Below are positions 43,701 through 54,822 of a DNA stretch of 64,000 bases, in pieces. A program made the position numbers and the translations under genes. The notes under the pieces are model-generated. The model did not search any database. It saw nothing but the letters and a program-made list of their open reading frames with translations, and was not told the origin of the DNA. This stretch comes from Sanguinoderma infundibulare (Eukaryota; Basidiomycota; Agaricomycetes; Polyporales; Polyporaceae), in contig JAVLRN010000002.1 in NCBI GenBank assembly GCA_032821775.1, forward strand, positions 3,906,001 to 3,970,000, written 5' to 3'. How positions within the stretch are numbered: position 1 is the stretch's first letter; the number at the start of each line of letters is the position of its first letter.

Positions 43701-46700
43701 CCGCGCTCAAATACGTCCCCGACCACACTTTCAGCCAGCCGTTCTCGAACACAGGAGTCAAGGCTGCCAGCGCGAGCGAGCACGCCAGCGTCACCCAGTA
43801 CCCGTGTGAGCCGCACGCCGTGAAATATGCCATCCAGACATCTGTGCCGATATGTCCGACGGCACGCTTCTCCTCCTCAATGAGCCTCCTCGGGGCTTTC
43901 TGGTTTTTCTCAGGCTTCGCGTCTCCATCCACTACCGTCGCGCCAGCCGTAGAGCTGGCCTGTGATGTGATGACAGACTCCCGAAGCGTGAGGTTCTCCG
44001 CGACGTCCTCGACCACTGGTTCGACCTTCTTCTCCGCGTTTTCCTTGACCTCGATGTCCTGATTGGACTGGATCAGAGTCTTTAGGACGCCGCAGGACTG
44101 CAAGCCCTCGTAGTCGCCGGTGTACTGGACGCGACCGTTGTCGAGCGAGACGATGTACTTCGCACCAGGTGCGCAGAGTTGGACGTGGTGCGAGACGAGT
44201 ATCACCGTGCGGCCGCGCATTAATTCGCCCTTGAGACATTGGTTGTAGAGGTGGTGAGCGGTGTGGGCATCGACTATAGAGGACCAACCGCAGCGTCAGG
44301 TTGCAATCAGCCGACAGAGCAAGGGGCATACCGGCAGAGAGCACGTCGTCCAGGAAAAGCACTGACGCGCGGCAGTAGACCGCACGCGCAAGCGACACTC
44401 GCGCCTTCTGACCGCCCGAAAGGTTCACCTGCCACCCACCCACGACCATCAGCTCCATTCACTTGACCAAGCCCAGAAAGCGAGCTCACACCACGCTCCC
44501 CAATTTCAGACTGATCCCCGTCCTCAAGGATGTCGAGATCGCTGAGCAGCGCGCACGCCTCGAGCGTTTTCCGGTACCGTTCCTCCACGTACGGAAGGTC
44601 AAACAAGATGTTGTCCCTGATCGACGCGTTCCTGAGCCACGCCGACTGCGGCACGTACGCGCACGCGCCCTCCACGACCCATTCTTCCTCCGAGTCCTTC
44701 ACGTTCACTTCTGCCAACTGTGCGATCATGTCCGGCGGCGAGCGCGGGCATAGCAGCTGACCCGACAGAAGATCGGCCTCGCCCAGGAGCGCGAGAAGGA
44801 GCAGAGACTTCCCGCTCCCGAGCTTGCCGCAGATGAGCGAGAGCTCCCCGAGCGGGAAGTTGAGCGAGACGTCCATGAGCACGAACTTGGTCTTAGGGGT
44901 AGCTGCGACCGATGGCGCGACGCTGCCCCGAGAGCGATCCTGGGGCCAGGTGATCGTCGCGGACTGAAGAGCAATTGGGTGGGCCTGGCCGTCGAGGGGC
45001 GGGACGGGCGTGACTTCCGCACCGTGCAGGTACTTTTCGATACGGCGGACCGAGACGGCACACTGGAGCATATTGATCAGGGTTTCTGGGAGGCCATTCA
45101 AAGCGAACTTCATCTCGTTGAAAACTGCAACAAAATAGCGATCAAACTCCGCTCACATTCAGAGTAACGCGATATATAGATGGGCTTACCGCTAATTGAG
45201 GTGAATGCAATCGACGGCGTCAAAATTTGCTTCCTGACAACAGCGAAGTGCCAGAAAGAAACGAGCGCGACCATGATGGGAGAACCATTCCTGCACTTGT
45301 GCATCAGACAGTATCCTAGGCGAGAAAGAGAGCAACGGCTCACCAAATGGCGTTCAAAAGCACCTCTATAGTGTAGTTGAGCTTCTGATACTTGAGCTCA
45401 CGCCCGCGGACTTTGAGCACCCGTTTCTGGAAGCTGCGCTCCCAGGCCATGAACTGCGATCGATCAGCTCACGTCCCCCGCCAACGAACCGAAATGTCAG
45501 AACGCACCTTGATCATGCGGATACCACCCAAAATCTCGTTCATAAGGGACACCCGCTCGTCCCTCGCCTTCATCAAGTTCTCCTGCGCGCCAACGACGAC
45601 CTTGCCCGCGAAGTGGTTCATCGGCAGGAACAGACACATCACCGCGAGCCCAAAGAAGCACGACACGCCAAGCAGGTTGTATAGGAACACCGTCCCGGTG
45701 ACGATCTCGCTCGGGGCGCCGACGAGGGTAATCAGCTGCAAGGCAAAGGTCGCGATGCGGTCCACGTCGGTCGTCATAAGCGTCATAACCTGTGCCTTGG
45801 CCGAGAGGTCGTCCTCGTCCTTTTTCCCTTCCTCGAACTCAGCCTCGGCATCGGGCTTACGGTTGTCGGAGCCCGAGGACGACGCGACATCCTTCCGAAC
45901 GAGCGTCTTCTGGAAGAGGACGGTATTGAGCTGGAGGCGCAGGCGCATCTGTAGCGTCGTTGCGATGCCCAAGAGCTGTCCAGCAACTACGTTCCAAAAT
46001 CAGTTGAGCAACTTGAGTTGCAGAAGGTTGAAGAACTCACGGATATGCAAGATCGCGTTGCTCACGAACAGCCCCACGCAGAACAGGAATCCCCACCCCT
46101 TACTGTCCCTCGCCGGGTCGACCTCCAAGTACCGCACCACGCCCTGCAAGAATATCGCAGGGACATAGAACAGCACCGCCGCGATCATCGCGAGCGCAAT
46201 GACGAGGACGAGGAGGCCCCCGTTCACTCTGATGAGCCTATAGACAAGGTTGAGGCCCGAGCCCGATCTGGGCCGCCACGAACCAATGCGGAGTGGGAAG
46301 CGGCGCACGGAGGCGCGCATTTTCGCGTAGATGGCGGTGGCGCGCATCGCAGCCTCGACGATGGGGAGGTCTCCAATCTCGAGCGACTCTGAGGTGTAGC
46401 CGAGCATGACGACCTTGGTTATGTAGGAGAAGAGGAGGAAGTCCCACACGGACGCGCCTGGGATGTGGGATGAGCATTTGGTTCATGAATCATGGATTTC
46501 TATCGACGGACGGCTATCTTTCGTGCACAACCGTGTATGCTGCACATTCCACAAATGCTACTTCTAACCGATGCCCCGGTGGAACTGCTGAGGCAGGTCG
46601 AACATTCAACTTACTGTCGCATTGAAAGGGAGCATGGTAGATGTGATTGAAGCACGTACGCATAAAGCGTTGTGAAGCCCGGAAGTGCGTTCCTGGAGCA

Positions 46701-47682
46701 CAGGGGAGTCATGTTGTCTGATCAGAGCGTGAACGCCACGGACGTTGCCCAATCTGTCAAAGTAGACAACTCCATGTGCTGTGCGGTCCACACGAACGCG
46801 CATTGCGTGTTGAACTCGCGAAAGCCCCCCATGTCTGAGCGCGGAACACAACCTTGCCCATTCCAACATCACGCCCATCCCAAATCGAACGCAAAGTAGA
46901 TGATATGCAGTACACACCTGTAATCTCGTCGACATTATCCTCGTACGTCGATGTAATCTGCATGAGGGTCTTCTCCGAATAAATCGCCTCGCTCGGAAAG
47001 TGCAGCTTTGGTCCCCGGCGAGTCGTGATCGCTACCAGGAGGGCGGCGATGTACAGCCCTAGCACAGCATACCACAGACCTAGCTGTGTCCCTTCCTTCA
47101 CCATTGCGGAGGTCGGCGCGGGGGCGAAAGGGAACGGAGTCGAAGGCAGGATCGCCGTCGTGCCGAGAAGCATGACGGCGACCCATGTTAGGGTGGAGAG
47201 ATGGATGATGGCGAGCGAGTGCGGGGTGTACGTCTGGTTGATGGATACGCCAGAAATAACGAGCAGGTAGAGCGCGAACGCGGCGTGCAGCGCGTACACC
47301 GCGATCTGCACGCGGGCGGCGTCGACGATCGACCAGCCGAGGGAGATGGTCTGGAGGACGAGGATCGCACCGAGAAAGAGCGTGAGCGCGAGCTTGCGCA
47401 GACGTATCTGTTGACATTGCACAGTCAATTCCGCTCGAGCGTGAGGAGCTGGGGACGCACCCTGTTCCAGAACCGCTCCTCGTCCAGAGGTTGCCCGTCT
47501 AGGAAGTCCTCGGGCTTCGTGACGTCGAACGGGTCCCGTGCGAGGCCCTCCTCACCCTCCAACGTCGGTAGTGCATTCTTTCCCTCCTCCGCCTTGATCC
47601 CGGTTCGGAATGCGAAGAGCGCTGTACTGGTGAGTAGCGTACCGGCGAGGGCGACGGCGACGTGCAGCTGGTATGCCGGCAT
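40739..47682 (-). CDS. ABCC-type (MRP/YBT1-like) ABC transporter, full length
   Basis: A large multi-exon gene from [20 protein letters not shown] at 47682 to LKRMASV at 40741. An N-terminal hydrophobic extension is followed by membrane domain 1, NBD1 with Walker A GKLGSGKS, signature [15 protein letters not shown] and Walker B FLDDVLSA, a charged linker, membrane domain 2, and NBD2 with Walker A GRTGSGKS, signature [17 protein letters not shown], Walker B VLLMDE then ATASVD, and H-loop [11 protein letters not shown]1 has Asp and NBD2 has Glu as catalytic carboxylate, the asymmetry typical of ABCC pumps. An exon of 11 bases (41243-41253) supplies part of ATAS. Such proteins export organic anions or conjugates across plasma or vacuolar membrane; the substrate is unknown. 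Exon boundaries in the second membrane domain (42.3-43.5 kb) are the least certain. Confidence 0.88.
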
Positions 47683-48141
47683 TGCGTTTTCAGGAGCGGC
47701 TTGCGAACTGAGTTTTGCGCCAGGACCAGGAAGGACTGGGATGCCGAGGTGAGACTGTTGGGGTGTCGCAGGAAGTGACGGACGAGCATTTGGTCTTGAC
47801 CGAGTACATCAAACGCTCGACCACTCCGTAGGCTCCGCGATTCGTCCCCAAGACCTCAGGTGAATAGGGTAAAAGGATACCCTGCAGAGAATAGAGACAG
47901 TCAACGTTGATGGGCACCGGTGCCCTGGCCCCAGTTCCCAGCGGGGCGCCGCGCCGACCGCGCTGGGCGGTCCATTGGGGTGTCCGACTGCTCCATTGGG
48001 ATGTCCGACTGCCAGATCGGATTTGGTTATATGCCACCGTTCTCGCCAGATGTGCACCATCGAGCGTCCACGCTGTCGTGAAAAAAAAACATTCGGACAA
48101 CCCTTCTGTTTCCCGGTTCAAGTTTGTGGATCCGAAGAGGA
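47683..48141. other. Intergenic upstream of the ABC transporter
   Basis: It contains a two-copy 20-21 bp tandem repeat at about 47971-48012 (CATTGGGGTGTCCGACTGCT-type unit) and an A9 tract at about 48081. No gene is supported. Confidence 0.4.
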
Positions 48142-48546
48142 TCAAACACTCGCCCATCTTTTGTTTGGCCTTGAGTGTTCTTCCGTCTCTTCCGTCAGAC
48201 CCATGACATGCTTGTCGAGCATATCAACGTATGGCTTCAACGACGTCCGTTCCCAGTCGGCATGGTGCTCTCCGCTGGCGTCTGCTGGTGTCCCACCCTC
48301 GCCTTACTTAGCCGGAGCGAGCTTATCGAGCTTGCGGAGAAGCCGCTGGACCGTCGGCACCTTCTCGGGATCGAAGCTGTCAATTGTGCGCGGGTCGACA
48401 GGGACGCAGACCCGCCCTGTCTTGGGGTGGATGCAGAACGGGGCATTGAGCAAGTGGTTTCGGTACTTTGAGACTTGCGTCGAGGCCGATGGTACTGCAG
48501 GGTGATGTCCTGCATGGCGTCCTTCCCCTAGAGGCGATGTAAACAA
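48142..48546 (-). pseudogene. DNA primase small subunit (PRI1) 3' remnant
   Basis: On the minus strand the sequence reads QVSKYRNHLLNAPFCIHP, KTGRVCVPVDP, SFDPEKVPTVQRLLRKLD and, after an in-frame TAA at about 48305, GEHHADWERTSLKPYVDML and DKHVMGLTEE, ending WASV at 48142. These are the conserved C-terminal blocks of the eukaryotic primase catalytic subunit, which makes RNA primers with DNA polymerase alpha. The stop and a frame shift just upstream of QVSKYRN (where QDITLQY appears in another frame), and the absence of the whole catalytic N-terminal part, show it is dead. A functional PRI1 must exist elsewhere, as it is essential. Confidence 0.75.
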
Positions 48547-49054
48547 CGGGGTACCCTACTCTTCGGTGCTCGCAGAGTCCTACAAGGAGAGATACGGAGA
48601 ATGTCAGTTAAAGTTCTGCCTGACAAAATCGAGTAATGCCCGCTCGTACCACGTCGGTTCGACGTATGTATAATCGCGCGCGAGATCGAACAGATTCGTC
48701 GGAAGTCGCCTCGGGCCACTGCAATGGACACGTCTTCAGGCGTGGTAGGAGAGAAGTGCCGAGTCAAGCAGGGTCATTGCAGAAAATGAGGGAGGTTCGC
48801 TGGGGGAGAAGACAGGTTATACGTCGGTCTCGATTGCGAGGCCAGTGAACCATGCATCCATGACTTGGGTTTATTGGGAGAATTCGACGCTCTCATCAAC
48901 TAGCGTCCACTTCTGGTGTATAACCCGGCATAAGAGACATCGGTGAGGGCTCGGAAGGGACTTGTGAACAGTGAAAAAGGATCAGTGGGCTGCGCTAACG
49001 ATCGGCCATCAATGCACCAACAACTCCAATGCCATCGGAACTGGGTGTACTATA
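48547..49054. other. Intergenic, possible further remnant
   Basis: On the minus strand about 48780-48600 one frame reads NLFDLARDYTYVEPTWYERALLDF-like sequence (stop-containing), which looks protein-like but which I cannot assign. Otherwise nothing is recognised. Confidence 0.3.
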
Positions 49055-49114
49055 TCGGAGATTCAATACGATTTAACACGTGTATTGAATTGATAAACTC
49101 CGAATTTTCTCCGA
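49055..49114. repeat. ~60 bp element with inverted ends (copy 3)
   Basis: It begins TCGGAGATTCAATAC and ends AATTTTCTCCGA; an internal pair CAATAC/GTATTG flanks TTAACACG. Independent of the copies inside the inverted duplication; similar in length and termini. Confidence 0.5.
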
Positions 49115-49312
49115 TTTATCGAGATGTGCGGAGTCGGAAAGACTCTAGGGCAGCATTCTCGCACGAAATCCCACAACCGCATTCTAATTTCTAGAGAAGA
49201 GCCCTTCCTCGGAAGAAGGTACTGTATGGCATTATTTTTGTCTGCACCAGTGATTCTGACGACACCGTTGACGGTAGATATTGGTCACGGCTTGGGACTC
49301 ACCTCTCGGTGA
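49115..49312 (+). repeat. Dispersed spacer repeat, copy upstream of DUF6533 gene 2
   Basis: It carries GAAGAGCCCTTCC, TCGGAAGAAGGTACTGTATG, GGCATT and ACGACACCGTTGACGG in the same order as the spacers at 4981-5269, 12549-12771 and 54080-54303. As at the other sites it directly follows the 60-bp element. Confidence 0.55.
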
Positions 49313-49921
49313 ACCTTTGGTCGTGTTGTCGACGTCCAACCGGAATGAACCAGCGTCCACGTTGGATCGGGTTGAGTCCACACGGGAGACCTCGCCCGAA
49401 TCTTTCAGGCTGCATACTGGGTGACAGTTCGGAGAGTGGGGAGTACGAGGACATGGTTAGAGACCTCGTGCGGCCGTTGCGGACATGTTGCGGGATGGTG
49501 CTCCAGAATGCTGTGGGGCCGAGCGTCCCTCGAGATGCGGTGTAGTACCAGGAACACTATGGTGGAAAGGTGGAGCCATCTCCAGCCCATTGGGTCTTTA
49601 TGGCTCTCGCGACCAGCCACGTTTCCCACACCGGACGGCCCCCATTGAATTGCGCCAGCACCGGTCGAGGGGGAGCTGCGGGTGGAGGCTTGCAGTTGGA
49701 ATGGAAAGATGCGAGGCCTCGCACTGCGTTTCACTCCGATCCCAGGAAACTCGGTGAGGTGGTTCTATATCACCGCATACATCCGCTGACAACCAACGAC
49801 CCCACTAACAGATTGTGGCTCCAGTTTTTGAAATGCAGCCTGCGTATTCCAGATAAAGCGCGACCAATATTCACTCGTGAAGATGTCCGACCTGCCCCAA
49901 GGTCTCGCTCATACCGCATAC
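49313..49921. other. Upstream region of DUF6533 gene 2
   Basis: Short frames only. The last part (about 49820-49910, agataaagcg...gaagatgtccga) is a diverged version of the region before DUF6533 gene 3 at 56390-56460. Confidence 0.4.
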
Positions 49922-51663
49922 ATGTCATCCTCAGATGGATCATCTGCTGTCATTGCAGAATACAATTCACTGTATTCCCTTCCCTTATTTACTCGATGCA
50001 TTGACACTAAAGTGCGCGATTTAGGACCCTCAGTAACTACTACGACATGGCGTCTTCACGTGAGTTGCTTGGTCGCTAAAAACGGGACGTTATTGCTTCC
50101 CTTTCCTTACCTTGCATGCCGTGTTTTCAGTTGTCTTCCTGTATGACTGCGTCCTCACCATCGGCGAAGAAGCGGAGTATTTCTGGATGACCCGACAGAC
50201 CGGCGCCGCCGCCTTGTTCTATCTGAACAGGTACTTGAATATGGTCTTTTACGCCTACAGCTTGGCAGGATCCGGCTTTATACATTCGGTCAGTTGGTAT
50301 TTGTGTGACTGCGTCCTCCAGATCATTGAAACCCATTATTGCAGAGGTTTGTGACGTCGTTCCTACAAGTATATGATGCTTGAACGAGAAGATCCAGATG
50401 TCCTCCGGTCATCGTCTCTAACTTCATTATCGGGTTGCTCCCGTACTTTGTTTGGGCAGGTGCGTTTTCATAGTCTTTGATATCCTGCTGTCATTTTTTC
50501 ATCGAATTCTGCTCTAGCATTCTCTGCTTTGCGAGTATTCGCATTATCTCAACACCCCCAACTTCGCTGGCCGTCCTCCGTCGTCGTCTTCGCCCTCTCT
50601 GTCGTACCAGCGATCGTTAACATGGTGAGCGGACTGACTACAGTGTCGTATTTTTCCACTAACGGCCGAGCCAGATCAACTTTGCGTATGGGATCACCGG
50701 CGTGAACTTGAGCCCGTTCGGGTGTATTTCGGAGGATAGCACCCCAGCCTCGATATCACGAGAGTCAGTACCCTCCCATTTTCATCCGTGGTTTTTAACA
50801 GCCCGCTGACTCCGAGTCCCAGATGTTCGTTGGTGTTTGCACGGATTACGTGAGCTGCCACTAACTTTGCCTCAGTAACCATCGCTTCCCGAACCTGCCT
50901 GGTTGCGGCTGACTGCATCGTCCTCGGCACCACGTGGTTGGCGCTCTTCAAATCCACTGAAATCCGTCACATACACCGGGGTAACACGTTGTCCAATGTT
51001 CTTCTTATGGATGGTCAGCACTGTCTCATGGCGGCGGTCGCTTTGTGGCTAACCTTGCGAATATAGGTACCATCTACTTCCTGTCCGTATCAACACGCGC
51101 GTCTTACGTCCATGCACCGAAACCCTTGACACTTTGACCTACCTAGTATTCTGCTCACTCTCAATGCCTTGCAGCTCACGTTTTCATTGCTACCCGTAAG
51201 CATCTCCAGTCAGGGCATTCGTTTCATGTTCACAACACGTTTTACTAGCTGGATGCCACCGCCCTACAAACCTCTGGCAGCATTATCATCCTTTTCACCG
51301 ATCCGTGCGTAATTCGCTATGATCCTGTTGGATCGACGTGTATTCAAGAATCTGGCAAGGTTGACAGCAGTCCTGATCCAACGGTTCCTGCTGCACCTCC
51401 AATCGGTGAACCGCAAGATGGCACTCGGGATGATATCTTCTTTTGACGAGGATTGGGAAGGAACGTCTCGCCATAGCTCGGTTGTCTTCAACAGGGTGGT
51501 TGGTTCCCTCGCTGCGTCTCTTGGACCTGAAGATTACTGGGAAGGAGGAGACGAGCACATGCCTAACGAGACCTCGAGCGATGGGTTGGAGGAGGGGGGA
51601 AAACGAATCGCAGACTGCGGCGACAATGGTCAGCCACTGGTGGCTTCCGCTTCGTTCTGCTGA
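49922..51663 (+). CDS. DUF6533 seven-helix membrane protein, copy 2
   Basis: Start MSSSDGSSAVIAEYNSL at 49922. Exon 3 carries the DUF6533 core YDCVLTIGEEAEYFWMTRQT and LNRYLNMVFYAYSLAG. Further exons read CPPVIVSNFIIGLLPYFVW, FSALRVFALSQHPQLRW, INFAYGITGVNLSPFGC, ADCIVLGTTWLALF and finally VLIQRFLLHLQSVNRKMALG with an acidic tail ending at 51663. A two-base exon AG at 50345-50346 restores the frame between exons. It is the most diverged of the three full-length copies and lies next to, and convergent with, the intact PPO gene. Membrane protein of unknown function. Confidence 0.7.
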
Positions 51664-51882
51664 GAGCGTTGTCAGTCAAAATTATAGATGGAGGTGTTGG
51701 GTTAGTAAAGACAGGCTCGGCTCTTCTTTCGTCTCGCTCCCGAGCGCTACTTGACTCAAGCGGATGTTTACCATTCGTGAATCCGCGATCCCTGTCCTGA
51801 AATCTATCGCGCTTAGCAGTATCCTACAATGATGCGCAGAGTACGCATCTAAGTATATGTAGCACCCACTGGGTACTCCTCC

Positions 51883-53648
51883 CTACAGCTCCAGACTGTA
51901 CGCTGCCCGTCTACCACCCTCCACGCAGTCGCCCACACCCACGCCCCCGACGGCGGCGCCGATCACAGCCGCCTTCATGCCCCAGCGCTCCTTGACAGCC
52001 GCCTTGAGCTCCGCCATGCGTGTCGCGTGCCCGACCGTGGGGGTCGGGATGCAGTCTTTGTGTTCGCGTACGCGCACGAGGCACGGCTCTGGCAGGTCCG
52101 CGCGCCCGAGGTGCACGCGCAGGGTTTCGACCAGCGTCGGGACGAACGTCGGGTCGGAGGGCGCGGGGGTAAGGGTGCCGTACGCGCCGCCAAGCATAAC
52201 AGTGAGCTTGGTGAACGGGGAGCGAGGCGAAGACGCGTCGGAAGGGGAGGACAGGAGCTTGTCCTGGGTTGGGAGAGCACAGGAATCAAAGACGGTACCC
52301 AGGATGCCGAGGGACGAGGTGGGATAGTCGGTAGACGGACGGGGAACGAGATAGCCGAAGCCGTCTGGGTTGATGGGCTCGGACGTCGGGGGGAATACCA
52401 GATTGACAACGGTAACGGAGGCGGACGGGTTCGCGGTGAGGTGGGGAAGTGGCTTGTCCGCACTGGATGCGGATAGCAGCTCGTGAAGACGCGGAAGAGG
52501 GATGGCGCTGACTATATGCGACGGCGTGAGTCGTTTCCCTGACGCGGTTGTCATCTACAGAAGAAACGTTCAGTGAGCGCGTACAACACATGGAGGGATA
52601 TGTATTCACCTCGAAGCTCTCGCCGTCAGCTGACTTGTCCAACGCGACTACACCATCCCCCTTCACGATCTCAACGTGAGCGAGTTCTTCGAGCCGAGAG
52701 GCCAGCGCGTCGGTCAGGGTCTGCAGCCCGTCTTGGAACGAGAACACACTGATGCCCTTCATGAGTTCGGCGACGTCTCCGAGTTCGTGTGGCTCGTCTG
52801 CCGGTACGTCTCCGTCCTTGCGAGAGCCGGAGAAGATACTGTTGATGGCGCCGCGCACCACGCTGCCCTTTCCGCGCTCTTCCAATCGACACATGGTTGG
52901 GAATGCGAACTGGACGCTCAAAAGCCGCGAATCGGTCGCGTATATGCCGTGAATGAGCGCACTGCCAAACGTCCGCGCGAACTCCTCTCCAAAATGACAA
53001 GTGAGGAACGCGTCGAGAGACTCGTCATTCGGAGAGGAGTTATTCAACACTAGGATTTATGTTAGAGTTAAAATCGGTCTATTAGAGTAGGTGGTGCATG
53101 GTGCGCACCTATTCCCGTCGAACGCCATGCGTTTTTCAGGAGAGGGGGGAGCAGTATCTTCGTAAGAGGAGAGCGGAATAGTGACACGAGCGAACCCGGT
53201 ATAGTCGTAAGCCCCTCCGTTCCTGGGAGGTGGAGGAAGCGGTTGCGGGAAGGGGGTGCACTCCGAGAAACGGTGACGACAGCAGACTTGAGGTCAAGCA
53301 GATTGACCTAGTTCGCCGACTAGTCAACACTGAGTTCGTATATGGGATGACGACACCCCATCTGGTGCACATTTTCGAATCAAGAGGAACGGTACTCACC
53401 AGTTCTAAGACACCCTTCGCCACAGGACGAAGTGTCCTTGGACCGCTCTCCAGCAGAATTTCGGCCTCTGGCCCGGCGTCATCCTTCACCCGTTCCTTCT
53501 CCGACTTGACCCATCCTCCCAACCGATCAGAACTCTCGACAAGGATAATGCGCGTACCAGAATCGGCAGGGAAGCGTCTGGTAAGGTAGAAAGCGGCCGA
53601 GAGCCCAGATATGCCGCCTCCGAGGACTACGATTGAACGAGAGGTCAT
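51883..53648 (-). CDS. HEM14: Protoporphyrinogen oxidase, the only intact copy
   Basis: Exons 53648-53400, 53307-53109, 53049-52610 and 52554-51883 join in phase to 519 residues, near the length of yeast Hem14. The N-terminal FAD-binding motif is VVLGGGISGLSAAFYLTRRF, followed by VESSDRLGGWVKSE and ILLESGPRTLRP, all typical of oxygen-dependent PPO. Later landmarks are LDAFLTCHFGEEFARTFGSA, ISVFSFQDGLQTLTDAL and EPINPDGFGYLVPRPS. The enzyme converts protoporphyrinogen IX to protoporphyrin IX at the mitochondrial inner membrane, the penultimate step of haem synthesis. Two pseudogenes of it lie in this window, so this is probably the working gene. It is the right-arm member of an inverted duplication. 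Confidence 0.93.
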
Positions 53649-53765
53649 GTCGCCGTGTCGGGAGGTTGATCCTGAACTAGGTGGGAGATGTACGGCAGTT
53701 CTTTGCTCGAGGAAAGGACGGCAAGTCTGTCTCGACTCTTGAACGGTTCGCAGCCATGAGTTGCG

Positions 53766-53772
53766 TTTATAT
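53766..53772 (-). promoter_or_regulatory. TATA-like box of the PPO gene
   Basis: ATATAAA on the minus strand, about 118 bp before the start codon at 53648. The same box is kept before PPO copy 2 at about 13079. Confidence 0.45.
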
Positions 53773-54018
53773 GCGAGAGCTCGACGCCAGTTAATCAGGG
53801 TGGCACGGAGTCAAGTCATGAGAGAGACATGTCTGGGCTCAGAGGAACTCGTGATGTACGCAGAAGGATAAGCAGGCTGCTGGTAGCGAAGGCTGAGCTC
53901 GGCGGTGACATTAATGAGGACATGTCGATGGTAAAAGGATAGTCGGACACCGCTCAGTCAATCAACTATGAAACCGGCAGCTGGTGGCGCACCTTGTGTC
54001 GGACTTGTCCATGGTCTC

Positions 54019-54079
54019 TCGGAGAATGAACAAAGGTTAACATTATTATTAGACCGCTTAAGTCCGACTTATTCTCCGA
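54019..54079. repeat. ~60 bp element with inverted ends (copy 4)
   Basis: The clearest copy: perfect nine-base inverted ends TCGGAGAAT and ATTCTCCGA, with GTTAAC and AAGTCCGACTT inside. It is the inverted-duplication partner of 12772-12832. Confidence 0.55.
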
Positions 54080-54303
54080 TATATCGACCATTAACAATGC
54101 CTATATGTGCTTGTGCGCGGCATCCTACTCGCTCACACTCACAACGGCATCCTAGGGAAGAGCTATTCCTTGGAATTCAGCAACGTAATGTATGTCAATA
54201 TTTTGTTCATATCCGTGACGTTGACGGCGCAGCTGACGGCCGATGGTCGCAGCTCAGCCACTTGCCAGTGGGCTAACCGCAAGTTGGCCCCATCGTCCAG
54301 CTG
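54080..54303 (+). repeat. Dispersed spacer repeat, right arm copy
   Basis: Inverted counterpart of 12549-12771 with only scattered differences. It ends at AGCTG (54299-54303), where the left-arm copy jumps to sequence matching 55511 onward. Confidence 0.6.
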
Positions 54304-54822
54304 GATTGAACTAGCGCACACGTTGGATACACATGTGAAACCTCCCCCGAACTCCACGGACTCGGATTGTATGCTCGACGTCCGACATTCGTGAGTTCTG
54401 TTTTGCGCCCAATCTCAGGGAACGTCCTCACGCCTAAGTTGCATCGATTGAGCCTAGGGTCTCCGGGAGTTTGGATGGATATCTGGATGGCCGCGGGACG
54501 ATATCTACCGTCGTGTCTCCTATTTTGCGCTTCCGAAGTGACACTTCATCAAAGTGGCACGGGCACCGCGCCTGAACGACGAGAAAGAAATATACCTATC
54601 CCTTCCATTCTGCAAGCCGGACCAGTTTACATGTTTGCACGCTGTAGGTCGCAATTGCCGTATAGAAGGAAGCATGCATCTCTCACTCGTCATTTCCTTG
54701 AATGGTTCAGCTAGAACAGTTCTCACGTATGCGGCCTGCGCATCGCTCGTTCAGCTTCAACCTCGCAAGTCCCACAGAGACCGCATGTTTCGGATCGCGA
54801 ACTAGCAATTCACCTTCGTACC
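54304..54822. other. Right-arm-only sequence before the GST pseudogene
   Basis: This is the first part of the 1.2 kb missing from the left arm. The end (about 54680-54822, including aatggttcagctagaac, cgctcgttcagcttcaacctcgcaa) matches the leader of the intact GST at 22330-22472, so it was once the GST 5' region. Confidence 0.5.
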
